A stretch of DNA of 11,251 bases from the NCBI GenBank assembly GCA_022564385.1, contig JADFLN010000043.1, positions 1-11,251 on the forward strand. Reading direction: 5' to 3'. The DNA comes from Nitrososphaerota archaeon (GTDB lineage: Archaea; Thermoproteota; Nitrososphaeria; Nitrososphaerales; Nitrosopumilaceae). Shown here in pieces: positions 1 to 5,673 of the stretch. Below the pieces are notes generated by a model that did not search any database, had not been told where the DNA came from, and was given only the letters and a program-made list of their open reading frames with translations. Position 1 is the first letter of the stretch, and each line of letters begins with the position of its first letter. The position numbers and the translations under genes are program-made.

Positions 1-124
1 AAAGAGAACAAAAAAAAAAACAAGAGCTAAAAAGAGAACAACTAAAAAGACAGTAGCTAAAAAGAGACCAACTAAAAAGAAAGCAGCTAAAAAGAGACCA
101 ACTAAAAAGAAATCTAGACGATAA
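1..124 (+). CDS. C-terminal tail of a lysine-rich basic protein (partial, 5' end outside window)
   Basis: The frame beginning at base 2 is open to a TAA at 122-124; the other two plus-strand frames close early. The 40 visible residues are almost only Lys, Arg, Thr, Ala and Pro, with a repeated AKKR(P/T)TKK unit, and the protein ends in SRR. Three consecutive 30-bp copies encode the unit. Such tails resemble histone H1-like or ribosomal-protein extensions that bind nucleic acid through charge alone. The body of the protein lies upstream of the window, so the family cannot be named. Nucleic-acid binding is an inference from composition only. Confidence 0.75.
   Translation, partial: KRTKKKTRAKKRTTKKTVAKKRPTKKKAAKKRPTKKKSRR
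26..115 (+). repeat. Three in-frame 30-bp tandem repeats
   Basis: Copies begin with GCT at 26, 56 and 86 and have a constant 30-base period. They encode AKKRTTKKTV, AKKRPTKKKA and AKKRPTKKKS. The last two copies are nearly identical in DNA, which suggests recent duplication or slippage. A more degenerate, similarly basic stretch precedes them at 1-25. Confidence 0.85.
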
Positions 125-217
125 TTTTTTTAATAAATTATTTAAATAAATTTTATAAAAATTTAGGAATAATTAAAAAGAATAGAAAAATAAAATTTAT
201 TTTGTGAATATTAAGTT
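125..217. terminator. Convergent AT-rich terminator region
   Basis: This spacer separates two converging genes. Seven T residues follow the plus-strand stop directly (125-131). On the minus strand several T-runs follow the OB-fold gene, roughly at 165-195. T-runs without a strong hairpin are the usual archaeal intrinsic termination signal. No reading frame or RNA gene is visible here. Confidence 0.4.
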
Positions 218-532
218 TTATTGAGGATTGATTTCCATCTTGCCAAACTTACCTTTTGTTAAGGAAACCTCTCCTTTGAACTCATTGGTATATCCGTTTG
301 TAATGACAACTTTATCTCCAACATTTACTGCTTTGATGTCGTCACCCCATAATGTGAGTTTCATTTGGTCATCTTCAGTATCGCCGTTAGATATTATTGC
401 ATCGCAGACATCAATTGTTCCGCCACTTTTGAGATTTACAGTTCTTGAATCTCCTTTGCTTTTAACTTCGGCTTCAATATTGACTCCACTTCGCATTTTT
501 TTTGCTTCTGAAATTGGTATGAATTCTGACAT
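218..532 (-). CDS. Small single-domain OB-fold nucleic-acid-binding protein (RPA/SSB-like)
   Basis: The 104-residue protein has the pattern of one OB-fold: a first strand around residues 17-33, a linker rich in Gly/Ser/Asp, a central strand near 57-62 with Trp62 in a KLTLWGDD stretch, and the VNVGDKVVITN turn (69-79) typical of RPA- and SOSS-B-like domains. It lacks the zinc-finger or extra OB domains of larger archaeal RPAs. The likely role is binding single-stranded DNA, or possibly RNA, in replication or repair; this comes from the fold pattern, not from a defined active site. It is transcribed alone, with a TATA box 27 bases before the ATG, and converges on the lysine-rich gene. Confidence 0.75.
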   Translation of the reverse strand: MSEFIPISEAKKMRSGVNIEAEVKSKGDSRTVNLKSGGTIDVCDAIISNGDTEDDQMKLTLWGDDIKAVNVGDKVVITNGYTNEFKGEVSLTKGKFGKMEINPQ

Positions 533-555
533 GTATTTTTAAATCAAATTTGCAT

Positions 556-563
556 AATTATAA
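556..563 (-). promoter_or_regulatory. TATA box of the OB-fold gene
   Basis: TTATAATT on the minus strand is centred about 27 bases before the ATG at 532. This is the archaeal TATA-to-start distance, so the transcript should be leaderless or nearly so. Confidence 0.55.
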
Positions 564-612
564 GCTTTGTTAAAAAATCTACAAAACAATGGATCGTTTT
601 TCTAATTTATCA

Positions 613-619
613 TATTATA
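613..619 (+). promoter_or_regulatory. Possible TATA box of tRNA-Leu
   Basis: TATTATA is centred about 40 bases before the tRNA 5' end. That would place initiation roughly 14 bases upstream of the mature end and require 5' processing. The spacing is longer than for the protein genes, so this is tentative. Confidence 0.3.
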
Positions 620-655
620 GCAATCGAGAAATATTGGTCATTATTCAATCTCATT

Positions 656-756
656 GCAGAGGTATCGAAGCCAGGTCAACCGAGAGGGACTCAAGATCAT
701 CACAATAGGAAATCCCTTCTTTTAGGAGTTCGTGGGTTCGAATCCCACTCTCTGCA
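656..756 (+). tRNA. tRNA-Leu (anticodon CAA) with a 16-nt intron
   Basis: The acceptor stem GCAGAGG (656-662) pairs with TCTCTGC (749-755, one G-U), followed by discriminator A756. The T arm is GTGGG-TTCGAAT-CCCAC. The D arm is TCG/CGA with a loop containing GG. A long variable arm marks a class II tRNA. The anticodon stem AGGGA (685-689) pairs with TCCCT (713-717), with CAA at 692-694. An insert of about 16 bases after the base 3' of the anticodon must be removed to give a 7-base loop. The mature length is then 85 nt, normal for Leu. No 3' CCA is encoded, as is common in archaea. Confidence 0.9.
696..711 (+). other. tRNA intron at the canonical 37/38 position
   Basis: Removing these 16 bases restores an anticodon loop reading CTCAAGA between the AGGGA and TCCCT strands, as in archaeal Leu tRNAs. 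Cuts inside AG^A and AA^A fit three-base bulges. However, the central helix (CTCA against TAGG) has a C-A mismatch and a G-U pair, so the bulge-helix-bulge is imperfect. The boundaries could shift by one base. Confidence 0.65.
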
Positions 757-798
757 TTACATTTTAATCAAAACTATAGTTCAGAAAATTTTTAGTAA

Positions 799-921
799 TT
801 AAGCGACTAGTGACTTTACTTTAGTAACAGAATGATTTGAAATTTGTTTATGCATCTCAGCCACATTTTCATCCTTAAATGATAGATTACATCTAAAGCA
901 CTTCCAAATTAATTCTGTCAT
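799..921 (-). CDS. 40-residue C2H2 zinc-finger protein
   Basis: This tiny protein starts MTELIWKC and is nearly all one classical C2H2 finger: Cys8-x2-Cys11-x12-His24-x5-His30, with Phe15 at the usual hydrophobic position. A basic tail follows. The frame stays open upstream for 29 more residues, but the ATG at 921 is preferred because a TATA box lies 27 bases before it, and that box would sit inside the longer version. Single-finger miniproteins of this kind are common in archaea and are usually guessed to be DNA- or RNA-binding regulators or partners in larger complexes. No target can be inferred. The gene stands alone between the tRNA and a divergent membrane-protein gene. Confidence 0.65.
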   Translation of the reverse strand: MTELIWKCFRCNLSFKDENVAEMHKQISNHSVTKVKSLVA

Positions 922-944
922 GTATATATATACGCACAAATTCC

Positions 945-951
945 TTATAAA
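945..951 (-). promoter_or_regulatory. TATA box of the mini zinc-finger gene
   Basis: TTTATAA on the minus strand is centred 27 bases before the ATG at 921. It decides the short start and predicts a leaderless mRNA. An alternating TATATATA tract lies directly before the ATG (about 922-932), too close to the start to act as the promoter. Confidence 0.55.
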
Positions 952-1048
952 GATATTGCACAATTGATCCTGTTTGTCACAATACATGATCATTGTTTTG
1001 AGAAACATGTAATTTTTTTAATTTTTTCGATCATTATGAATTTTTTTC

Positions 1049-1726
1049 ATGACTATAATTAGATACAAGGATTTAGAAAAGAAAAAGTGCTATAATCTTA
1101 GAAAGATGTTAGATATTTTTGAAATTTTTGGAGAATATTCGTATTTTGGAATTTTTCTAGTTCTGATAGGAGTAAATGCTTCACCAATTTTAATGCCGCC
1201 TAGCTGGATCATTTTGACATCATTTTATCTCCTTGATCCTGGCTTGAATGTTATCCTTCTTGCCATAGTTGGAGCCACTGGGGCTACTATAGGACGATTT
1301 TTTTTAAAAAGGATTAGTGGCTATTTTAGAAAATTTGTTGCGGAAGAACAGAAAGCCAATCTTGACATAATTGGTGATTATCTTAATAAGAAAAAATATG
1401 GTTATGTTATTGCCTCTTTTCTGTTTGGTGCCACTCCCCTTCCCAGTAACATGTTGTTTATCACCTACGGTTTAATGCGTGCCAAAAGCACTGGAATCTA
1501 TATTGGGTTTTGGTTTGGCAGAGTCATTTCTTATATTGTAATGATATATTTTGGAAATGCAGTTTTGAGACCTTTTCTGGAAATCTTCGAAGACCGTCTT
1601 ACTGGAATTTTATTAATAGATGGTGTTGGAATTGGCCTAATTTTCCTTTTTGCATCAATAAACTGGACGATTTTAATTACTCAGAGAAAAATAAAGTTTG
1701 TCAAACCAAAACTGTGGAGATACTAA
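1049..1726 (+). CDS. DedA/VTT-type integral membrane protein
   Basis: The 225-residue protein has about five hydrophobic segments (near 30-62, 66-85, 117-140, 147-170 and 187-211). Two features recall the VTT (SNARE-associated/DedA, YqaA-like) fold: a re-entrant NASPILMPPSW stretch (43-53) followed by a GATGATIGRF segment, and a second half with GATPLPSNMLF (127-137) and a later GR pair (157-158). Family members are thought to move lipids or ions across membranes; the substrate here is unknown. The first 19 residues are basic, and the ATG at 1106 (MLDIFEIF) is a credible alternative start. A CTATAATTA element at 1052-1060 could drive that shorter form. The stop codon directly abuts the next gene, so the two form an operon. 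Confidence 0.65.
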   Translation: MTIIRYKDLEKKKCYNLRKMLDIFEIFGEYSYFGIFLVLIGVNASPILMPPSWIILTSFYLLDPGLNVILLAIVGATGATIGRFFLKRISGYFRKFVAEEQKANLDIIGDYLNKKKYGYVIASFLFGATPLPSNMLFITYGLMRAKSTGIYIGFWFGRVISYIVMIYFGNAVLRPFLEIFEDRLTGILLIDGVGIGLIFLFASINWTILITQRKIKFVKPKLWRY

Positions 1727-2347
1727 ATGAACGTTCTTGATTCCCTAAAGAATGAAGTAAAAAAAAGAATGGAGAATGATTCTGCACATGACTATGAGCA
1801 TACTATGAGAGTCTACAAAAATGCACAACAAATATGCAAAAAAGAAAAAGCAAATGAACCACTGGTTCTTTGTGCTGCTTTGTTACATGATCTAGTATCC
1901 CATTCAAAATCTGACAAGCACTCAAAACTCTCTTCAATTGAAAGTGCAAAAAAATCAAAAAAGATACTTGAAAAATTTGATTTTTCTAAAAAAGATATTA
2001 CAATAATCTCAGATGCAATCAGAGATCATAGTTTTTCACAAAGCAAAATTCCTAAAACTCTTGAGGGACAAATACTTCAAGATGCTGATAGACTAGATGC
2101 ATTAGGGGCAATAGGTATTGCAAGAGTCTTTGCTACTGGTGGTTCACTAAAGCGACCATTCTACAACATTGATGATCCTTTCTGTAAACAAAGAATTCCA
2201 GATGATAAAACTTGGACCATTGATCATTTCTATCAAAAACTACTCAAGCTAGAATCATTAATGAACACAAAATCTGGAAAAGCAGAAGCAAAGAGAAGAA
2301 CTAGAATCCTAAAAGAATTTCTGAATCAACTAAAACAGGAACTTTAG
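1727..2347 (+). CDS. HD-domain metal-dependent phosphohydrolase (YpgQ/YedJ-like)
   Basis: The 206-residue protein has the full HD set: His21 and His25 in SAHDYEH, the HD pair His54-Asp55 in ALLHDL, His101 in AIRDHSF, and Asp119/Asp121 in LQDADRLDALGAIG. The DADRLDALGA block is typical of the YpgQ/YedJ branch, some members of which hydrolyse nucleotides with a divalent metal. The substrate here is unknown, but nucleotide hydrolysis is the best guess from the family. The ATG follows the preceding TAA with no gap, so expression is coupled to the DedA-like gene. Its stop codon overlaps the stop of the converging 103-residue gene. Confidence 0.85.
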   Translation: MNVLDSLKNEVKKRMENDSAHDYEHTMRVYKNAQQICKKEKANEPLVLCAALLHDLVSHSKSDKHSKLSSIESAKKSKKILEKFDFSKKDITIISDAIRDHSFSQSKIPKTLEGQILQDADRLDALGAIGIARVFATGGSLKRPFYNIDDPFCKQRIPDDKTWTIDHFYQKLLKLESLMNTKSGKAEAKRRTRILKEFLNQLKQEL

Positions 2348-2655
2348 CCATAATCAACATATCTGTCATATCGCTTTTCAACATCTTCATTTTCTCCTGA
2401 CTCTATCTTTTTGTATACGTCATTTTTTCTCAATTCAATATACTTGCAAATCTCTGCAAATTCTTTGTCTTTTGGATAAGAGTCAAAAACTGGTTCAATC
2501 ATCTTAAAATATTCTAGAACTTTCTCTCGATATTCTTCTCTTGTAGGTTTTTTGATTCCTTTCATTCTGAACCAAATTACTGCCCAACTTGAGCCTACAA
2601 CATGTGGCAATTGGTCAAATGCTCTTTGAATCTCATAACGTTCGTCGTTTCTCAT
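2344..2655 (-). CDS. Unknown 103-residue protein translationally coupled to hemB
   Basis: I do not recognise this family. The protein is soluble, highly charged and probably helical, with two Trp (24, 28) in a conserved-looking SSWAVIWFRMKG stretch. Tyr/Lys/Glu-rich helices follow (residues 40-100). There are no metal-binding cysteines, signal peptide or membrane segment. Its ATG overlaps the hemB TGA in an ATGA, so it is translated from the heme operon mRNA. This suggests a role linked to tetrapyrrole synthesis, such as a regulator, chaperone or partner of HemB, but nothing in the sequence proves it. Its stop overlaps that of the converging HD gene by four bases. Confidence 0.75.
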   Translation of the reverse strand: MRNDERYEIQRAFDQLPHVVGSSWAVIWFRMKGIKKPTREEYREKVLEYFKMIEPVFDSYPKDKEFAEICKYIELRKNDVYKKIESGENEDVEKRYDRYVDYG

Positions 2656-3632
2656 GATTCTTGAAGAAACTTTGAAGCTGATTTTGCAAAATATGTTACT
2701 ATCATGTCAGCTCCTGCTCTTTTAATGGAATACAGAATCTCTTCAGTGATGTCTTTTTCATTTACATAACCTAGTTGTGAAGCAGCTTTTACCAATGCAT
2801 ATTCACCAGAAACACTATATGCTGCAACAGGAATATTGAATCTTCTTCTAGCCTCTGCAATTAAATCCAAGTAAGATAATGCGGGTTTTATCATTACAAT
2901 GTCTACTCCTTCATTGATGTCTGTCTCAACTTCCAGCATTGCTTCTCTAGCATTTGTGTATGGAACTTGGTATGTCTTTCTGTCACCAAACTTTGGTGCA
3001 CATTCGGCAGCATCTCTAAATGGTGCATAAAAGTTTGAGCGATGTTTAGCAGAGTGTGACATTATTGAAACATCAGTGAATCCATTATCATCAAGTGCCT
3101 TTCTAATTGTAGCAACTTGACCATCCATCATTGCAGATGGTGATACAGTATCGACTCCTGCTTTTGCTTGACTGACAGCAATCTTTGCAAGTGTATCCAA
3201 ACTAGTATCATTATCAATTTTATCACCTTGAACAATTCCACAATGTCCAGTTGATGTAAACTGACAGAGACAAACATCTGCCATAATTACAATTTTATCT
3301 CCAAAATTTTGTCTAATTTGAGAAATTGTCTTTTGAACAATTCCATTATCATTAAATGCAGAAGATCCCACTTCATCTTTTTTAGTTGGAATTCCAAAAA
3401 GCATGATTGCGGGAATTCCTAAATCCGTAATGGTTCCCACCTCATCATTAATGTCATCAAGTGGCAGTCTCTCAATTTCTGACATTGATTCTATCTTGAC
3501 TCTGGTCTTTAGATCCTCTTGAACAAACACTGGACAGATAAAATCTTTTGAGGAAAGCGTAGTTTGTTGAACCAGTTCTCTCATTTTTTCAGATGTTCTC
3601 AGTCTGCGAAGACGTCTAGAAGGAAATGACAT
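2652..3632 (-). CDS. hemB: Porphobilinogen synthase (delta-aminolevulinic acid dehydratase)
   Basis: HemB condenses two 5-aminolevulinate molecules to porphobilinogen in the cytosol. The 326-residue protein keeps the zinc-type active site: Cys121, Cys123 and Cys131 in DVCLCQFTSTGHCG. It also keeps both Schiff-base lysines, Lys196 in MSHSAKHRSNFYAPFRDAA and Lys249 in VMIKPALSYLD. It should therefore be zinc-dependent rather than magnesium-only. I chose the ATG at 3632 (MSFPSRRLRRLR, the usual family N-terminus). An in-frame extension of 21 residues overlaps the hemA stop and looks unrelated. The gene lies 31 bases after hemA and overlaps the next gene by ATGA. A possible extra promoter lies in the hemA-hemB gap. 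Confidence 0.95.
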   Translation of the reverse strand: MSFPSRRLRRLRTSEKMRELVQQTTLSSKDFICPVFVQEDLKTRVKIESMSEIERLPLDDINDEVGTITDLGIPAIMLFGIPTKKDEVGSSAFNDNGIVQKTISQIRQNFGDKIVIMADVCLCQFTSTGHCGIVQGDKIDNDTSLDTLAKIAVSQAKAGVDTVSPSAMMDGQVATIRKALDDNGFTDVSIMSHSAKHRSNFYAPFRDAAECAPKFGDRKTYQVPYTNAREAMLEVETDINEGVDIVMIKPALSYLDLIAEARRRFNIPVAAYSVSGEYALVKAASQLGYVNEKDITEEILYSIKRAGADMIVTYFAKSASKFLQES

Positions 3633-3654
3633 GATAGAAATTCTCTTTGGGTAA

Positions 3655-3661
3655 AATATAA
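3655..3661 (-). promoter_or_regulatory. Possible internal promoter for hemB
   Basis: TTATATT on the minus strand, between the hemA stop and the hemB ATG, is centred 26 bases before the ATG. This is the same spacing as the other TATA boxes here. There is no Shine-Dalgarno sequence before hemB, so a separate leaderless transcript is plausible in addition to readthrough from hemA. Confidence 0.35.
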
Positions 3662-3663
3662 TC

Positions 3664-4929
3664 CTAGTCTGCCTGGTTCTGTTTTTTATAGTCAAACAGT
3701 TTGCTTGCTATCTCTACTACATCAGGCTTGCCTTGTTCTGATGCTTTTCTGATATTGTTCATTGGAGTTGAAACAATGCTTTCAACAACTGCCTTTGTTA
3801 ATTCATCAATAATCTTAATCTTTTTCTCATCTTTTTCACCAAGCATTTGAAGTGCTTTTTGCAATTCTTTTTCTCTAAGATATTCTATGTTCTTGAATAC
3901 TTCTTTCACAAGTGGTTCTGCATCTAGTCTTTTCATTGAGGCTTCTAATACCAATACTTCCTCATTAATTATATTTTCAATGGTTTTTGCCTTGTTTAAT
4001 CTAGCATTCATATTTTTTTCAATCATCTCTGCAATCTGATCAAGATTCATCAATTTTATACCACCAATAGTTGCAACTTTCTCATCTACAGTTCTTGGAT
4101 TTGATAAATCCAAAATCATCATTCCTTTCTTCTTGTCTTTCATGGCCTCCATGATTCTTTCATGTGTTACAAGAAAATATGGTGCCGTTGTTGCTACAAA
4201 CAATACATCATAATTTTCAAATCCGGAGAGAACTTTTTCAAATTTGATTGGTTTTCCTCCCAATGTCTCACAAAATGATCGTGATCTTTCAATAGTTCTA
4301 CTTGCCACATCAAATGCATATCCCCTTCTTTGTAATGATTTTGCAACTAGGGTTGATACTTCTCCAGTTCCAATTAACAAAATTTTCTTTATCTTTAATT
4401 CATCAATGTTTTCTTCAGCAAGCTTTACTGCCATGGAACCAACTGAAATTCCACCGCGACCAATTCCGCTAGAATTTCTAATCCGAGTGCCAATTCTAAT
4501 CGCCTTATCAAATAGTGTGTTAAGATGTTGGCCTGATGCCTTTATCTTTCTGGCAGAAGTAATGGACTTTTTTATCTGACCTAGAATTTGCTCTTCACCT
4601 AATACCATGGAGTCTAATCCTGATGTTAGTTTTAACAGATGATATAATGCCTCTTGATTTTCAACAAACTCCAAGTTTTCATTGAATATCTCTTCATCAA
4701 GTCCGGTAAGTGATGCCCATGTTTTCTTGATCTTCTCTAGATCATATGTTTTTGATTTGCCAAACAACTCAACTCTATTACACGTTTGAATAATTACACA
4801 TTCATCTAGTCCTGAATACTTTTTGAATTGCTCATATGCATTTTCCACATCTTTAATTGTAAACTTTTCAAGAATGTGGATTGGTGAGTTACGAAAAGTT
4901 ACACGTGCATTGATAATATTTTGATTCAT
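3664..4929 (-). CDS. hemA: Glutamyl-tRNA reductase
   Basis: HemA reduces glutamyl-tRNA(Glu) with NADPH to glutamate-1-semialdehyde, the committed step of C5-route tetrapyrrole synthesis. The 421-residue protein has the catalytic domain with Cys50 in VIIQTCNRVELF and His97 in ALYHLLKLTSGLDS. The SMVLGEEQILGQIK block follows (108-121). The NADPH Rossmann motif is ILLIGTGEVS (183-192), and a long helical C-terminal dimerisation region runs from about 300. Length is normal. The ATG at 4929 overlaps the upstream TGA as ATGA; a TTG two codons earlier is possible but less likely. Co-transcription with the siroheme gene and hemB fits a single precursor-supply operon. HemL, the next enzyme, is not in the window. 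Confidence 0.95.
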   Translation of the reverse strand: MNQNIINARVTFRNSPIHILEKFTIKDVENAYEQFKKYSGLDECVIIQTCNRVELFGKSKTYDLEKIKKTWASLTGLDEEIFNENLEFVENQEALYHLLKLTSGLDSMVLGEEQILGQIKKSITSARKIKASGQHLNTLFDKAIRIGTRIRNSSGIGRGGISVGSMAVKLAEENIDELKIKKILLIGTGEVSTLVAKSLQRRGYAFDVASRTIERSRSFCETLGGKPIKFEKVLSGFENYDVLFVATTAPYFLVTHERIMEAMKDKKKGMMILDLSNPRTVDEKVATIGGIKLMNLDQIAEMIEKNMNARLNKAKTIENIINEEVLVLEASMKRLDAEPLVKEVFKNIEYLREKELQKALQMLGEKDEKKIKIIDELTKAVVESIVSTPMNNIRKASEQGKPDVVEIASKLFDYKKQNQAD

Positions 4930-5579
4930 TTCCAATTCCTCAGTATTGTGATGGCCCTCTTTTCTGCTTTTTTTAACTGACCGTCTTTTATTAACTGTTC
5001 AATCTCATTATTAGATATAATGCTACGCAAGTATTCACTTCTTTGGGTTTGAGTGGGAATACTTTCTTTTGCAAGTTTTCTTGCGATCATTTGAATCTTG
5101 ATTTGAGCAATGTCTTGTTTTGTAATGATCTTCTTGAATATTTTCTCTGATTGAATTCTAATCTTCTTTGACATTGCTGGACTACGACCACCTGTGAAAA
5201 TTGCAATCTGAATTATTTGTTCAAAATCAATTATTGCTGGATTCGAAAAGTCACTGTCTTCAGGATTATCTGAACTATACACAATAATCTTACTTCTTTT
5301 TGCACTATTGATAATTTTTTGATTAAGATTTTTGTCATTGGTAGTTGTAATGATAATATTTGGTTTGAGTTTTGAAATAAATTTTGTATCGTGAATTTTT
5401 TGTTTGTTAAATTTAATTTTTTTTGTTTTTACTAATTTGTTAATTTGTGAGTTTATAGAATCGCTGATTACTAAAATCTTACAATCTTGATTTATTAAGG
5501 AATTAATTCTTTTTTGTGCCTCATTTCCACCACCAATGACGATAACTGTTTTACCATGAAGGTTCAGATCAACTATCAT
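4926..5579 (-). CDS. Precorrin-2 dehydrogenase / sirohydrochlorin ferrochelatase (Met8/SirC/CysG-N type)
   Basis: The 217-residue protein matches the N-terminal CysG or Met8 fold. The NAD-binding motif VIVIGGGNEAQKR lies at 12-24. Asp104 in SSDNPEDSDF aligns with the Asp that acts in both dehydrogenation and chelation in this family. The GGRSPAMSKKIR block (130-141) precedes a helical C-terminal domain. It oxidises precorrin-2 to sirohydrochlorin and probably inserts iron to give siroheme; some archaeal homologues do only the first step, so chelatase activity is less certain. It is the first gene of the operon with hemA, and it is divergent from the siroheme decarboxylase that would use its product. 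Lysine and isoleucine are unusually frequent, more so than in its neighbours. Confidence 0.88.
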   Translation of the reverse strand: MIVDLNLHGKTVIVIGGGNEAQKRINSLINQDCKILVISDSINSQINKLVKTKKIKFNKQKIHDTKFISKLKPNIIITTTNDKNLNQKIINSAKRSKIIVYSSDNPEDSDFSNPAIIDFEQIIQIAIFTGGRSPAMSKKIRIQSEKIFKKIITKQDIAQIKIQMIARKLAKESIPTQTQRSEYLRSIISNNEIEQLIKDGQLKKAEKRAITILRNWK

Positions 5580-5602
5580 CGATCAAAAGGACTTTGGTTT
5601 CT

Positions 5603-5612
5603 ATTTATGTAT
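5603..5612 (-). promoter_or_regulatory. Candidate TATA element of the siroheme-hemA-hemB operon
   Basis: An AT-rich ACATAAAT segment on the minus strand lies about 27 bases before the ATG at 5579. It is a weaker match than the other boxes. A second AT tract (TTTTTAAT, about 5611-5619) lies slightly too far upstream. The divergent gene's promoter shares this 94-base spacer. Confidence 0.4.
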
Positions 5613-5642
5613 TAAAAATCAACGCGTAAAATTCCAGCTACA

Positions 5643-5651
5643 TTTTTAATT
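5643..5651 (+). promoter_or_regulatory. TATA box of the siroheme decarboxylase gene
   Basis: TTTTTAATT is centred 27 bases before the ATG at 5674. This supports that ATG and a leaderless mRNA rather than the TTG one codon upstream or the ATG at 5683. The box and the divergent operon's element are about 40 bases apart, so one regulator could control both. Confidence 0.5.
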
Positions 5652-5673
5652 GAATAGATAAGTTACTGACTTG

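Noticed and set aside
26..115. Regular 30-bp repeats as a possible CRISPR array
   Set aside because: The copies are directly adjacent with no unique spacers, and they are in frame inside a coding sequence.
228..542. Long reading frame antisense to the OB-fold gene
   Set aside because: It mirrors the codons of the OB-fold gene and has no recognisable family features.
922..1008. N-terminal extension of the mini zinc-finger protein
   Set aside because: The extension covers the TATA box and has no recognisable domain; the ATG at 921 has the correct promoter spacing.
3633..3695. 21-residue N-terminal extension of HemB overlapping hemA
   Set aside because: HemB proteins normally begin near FPSRRLRRLR, and the extension reads through the hemA end with no start signal.
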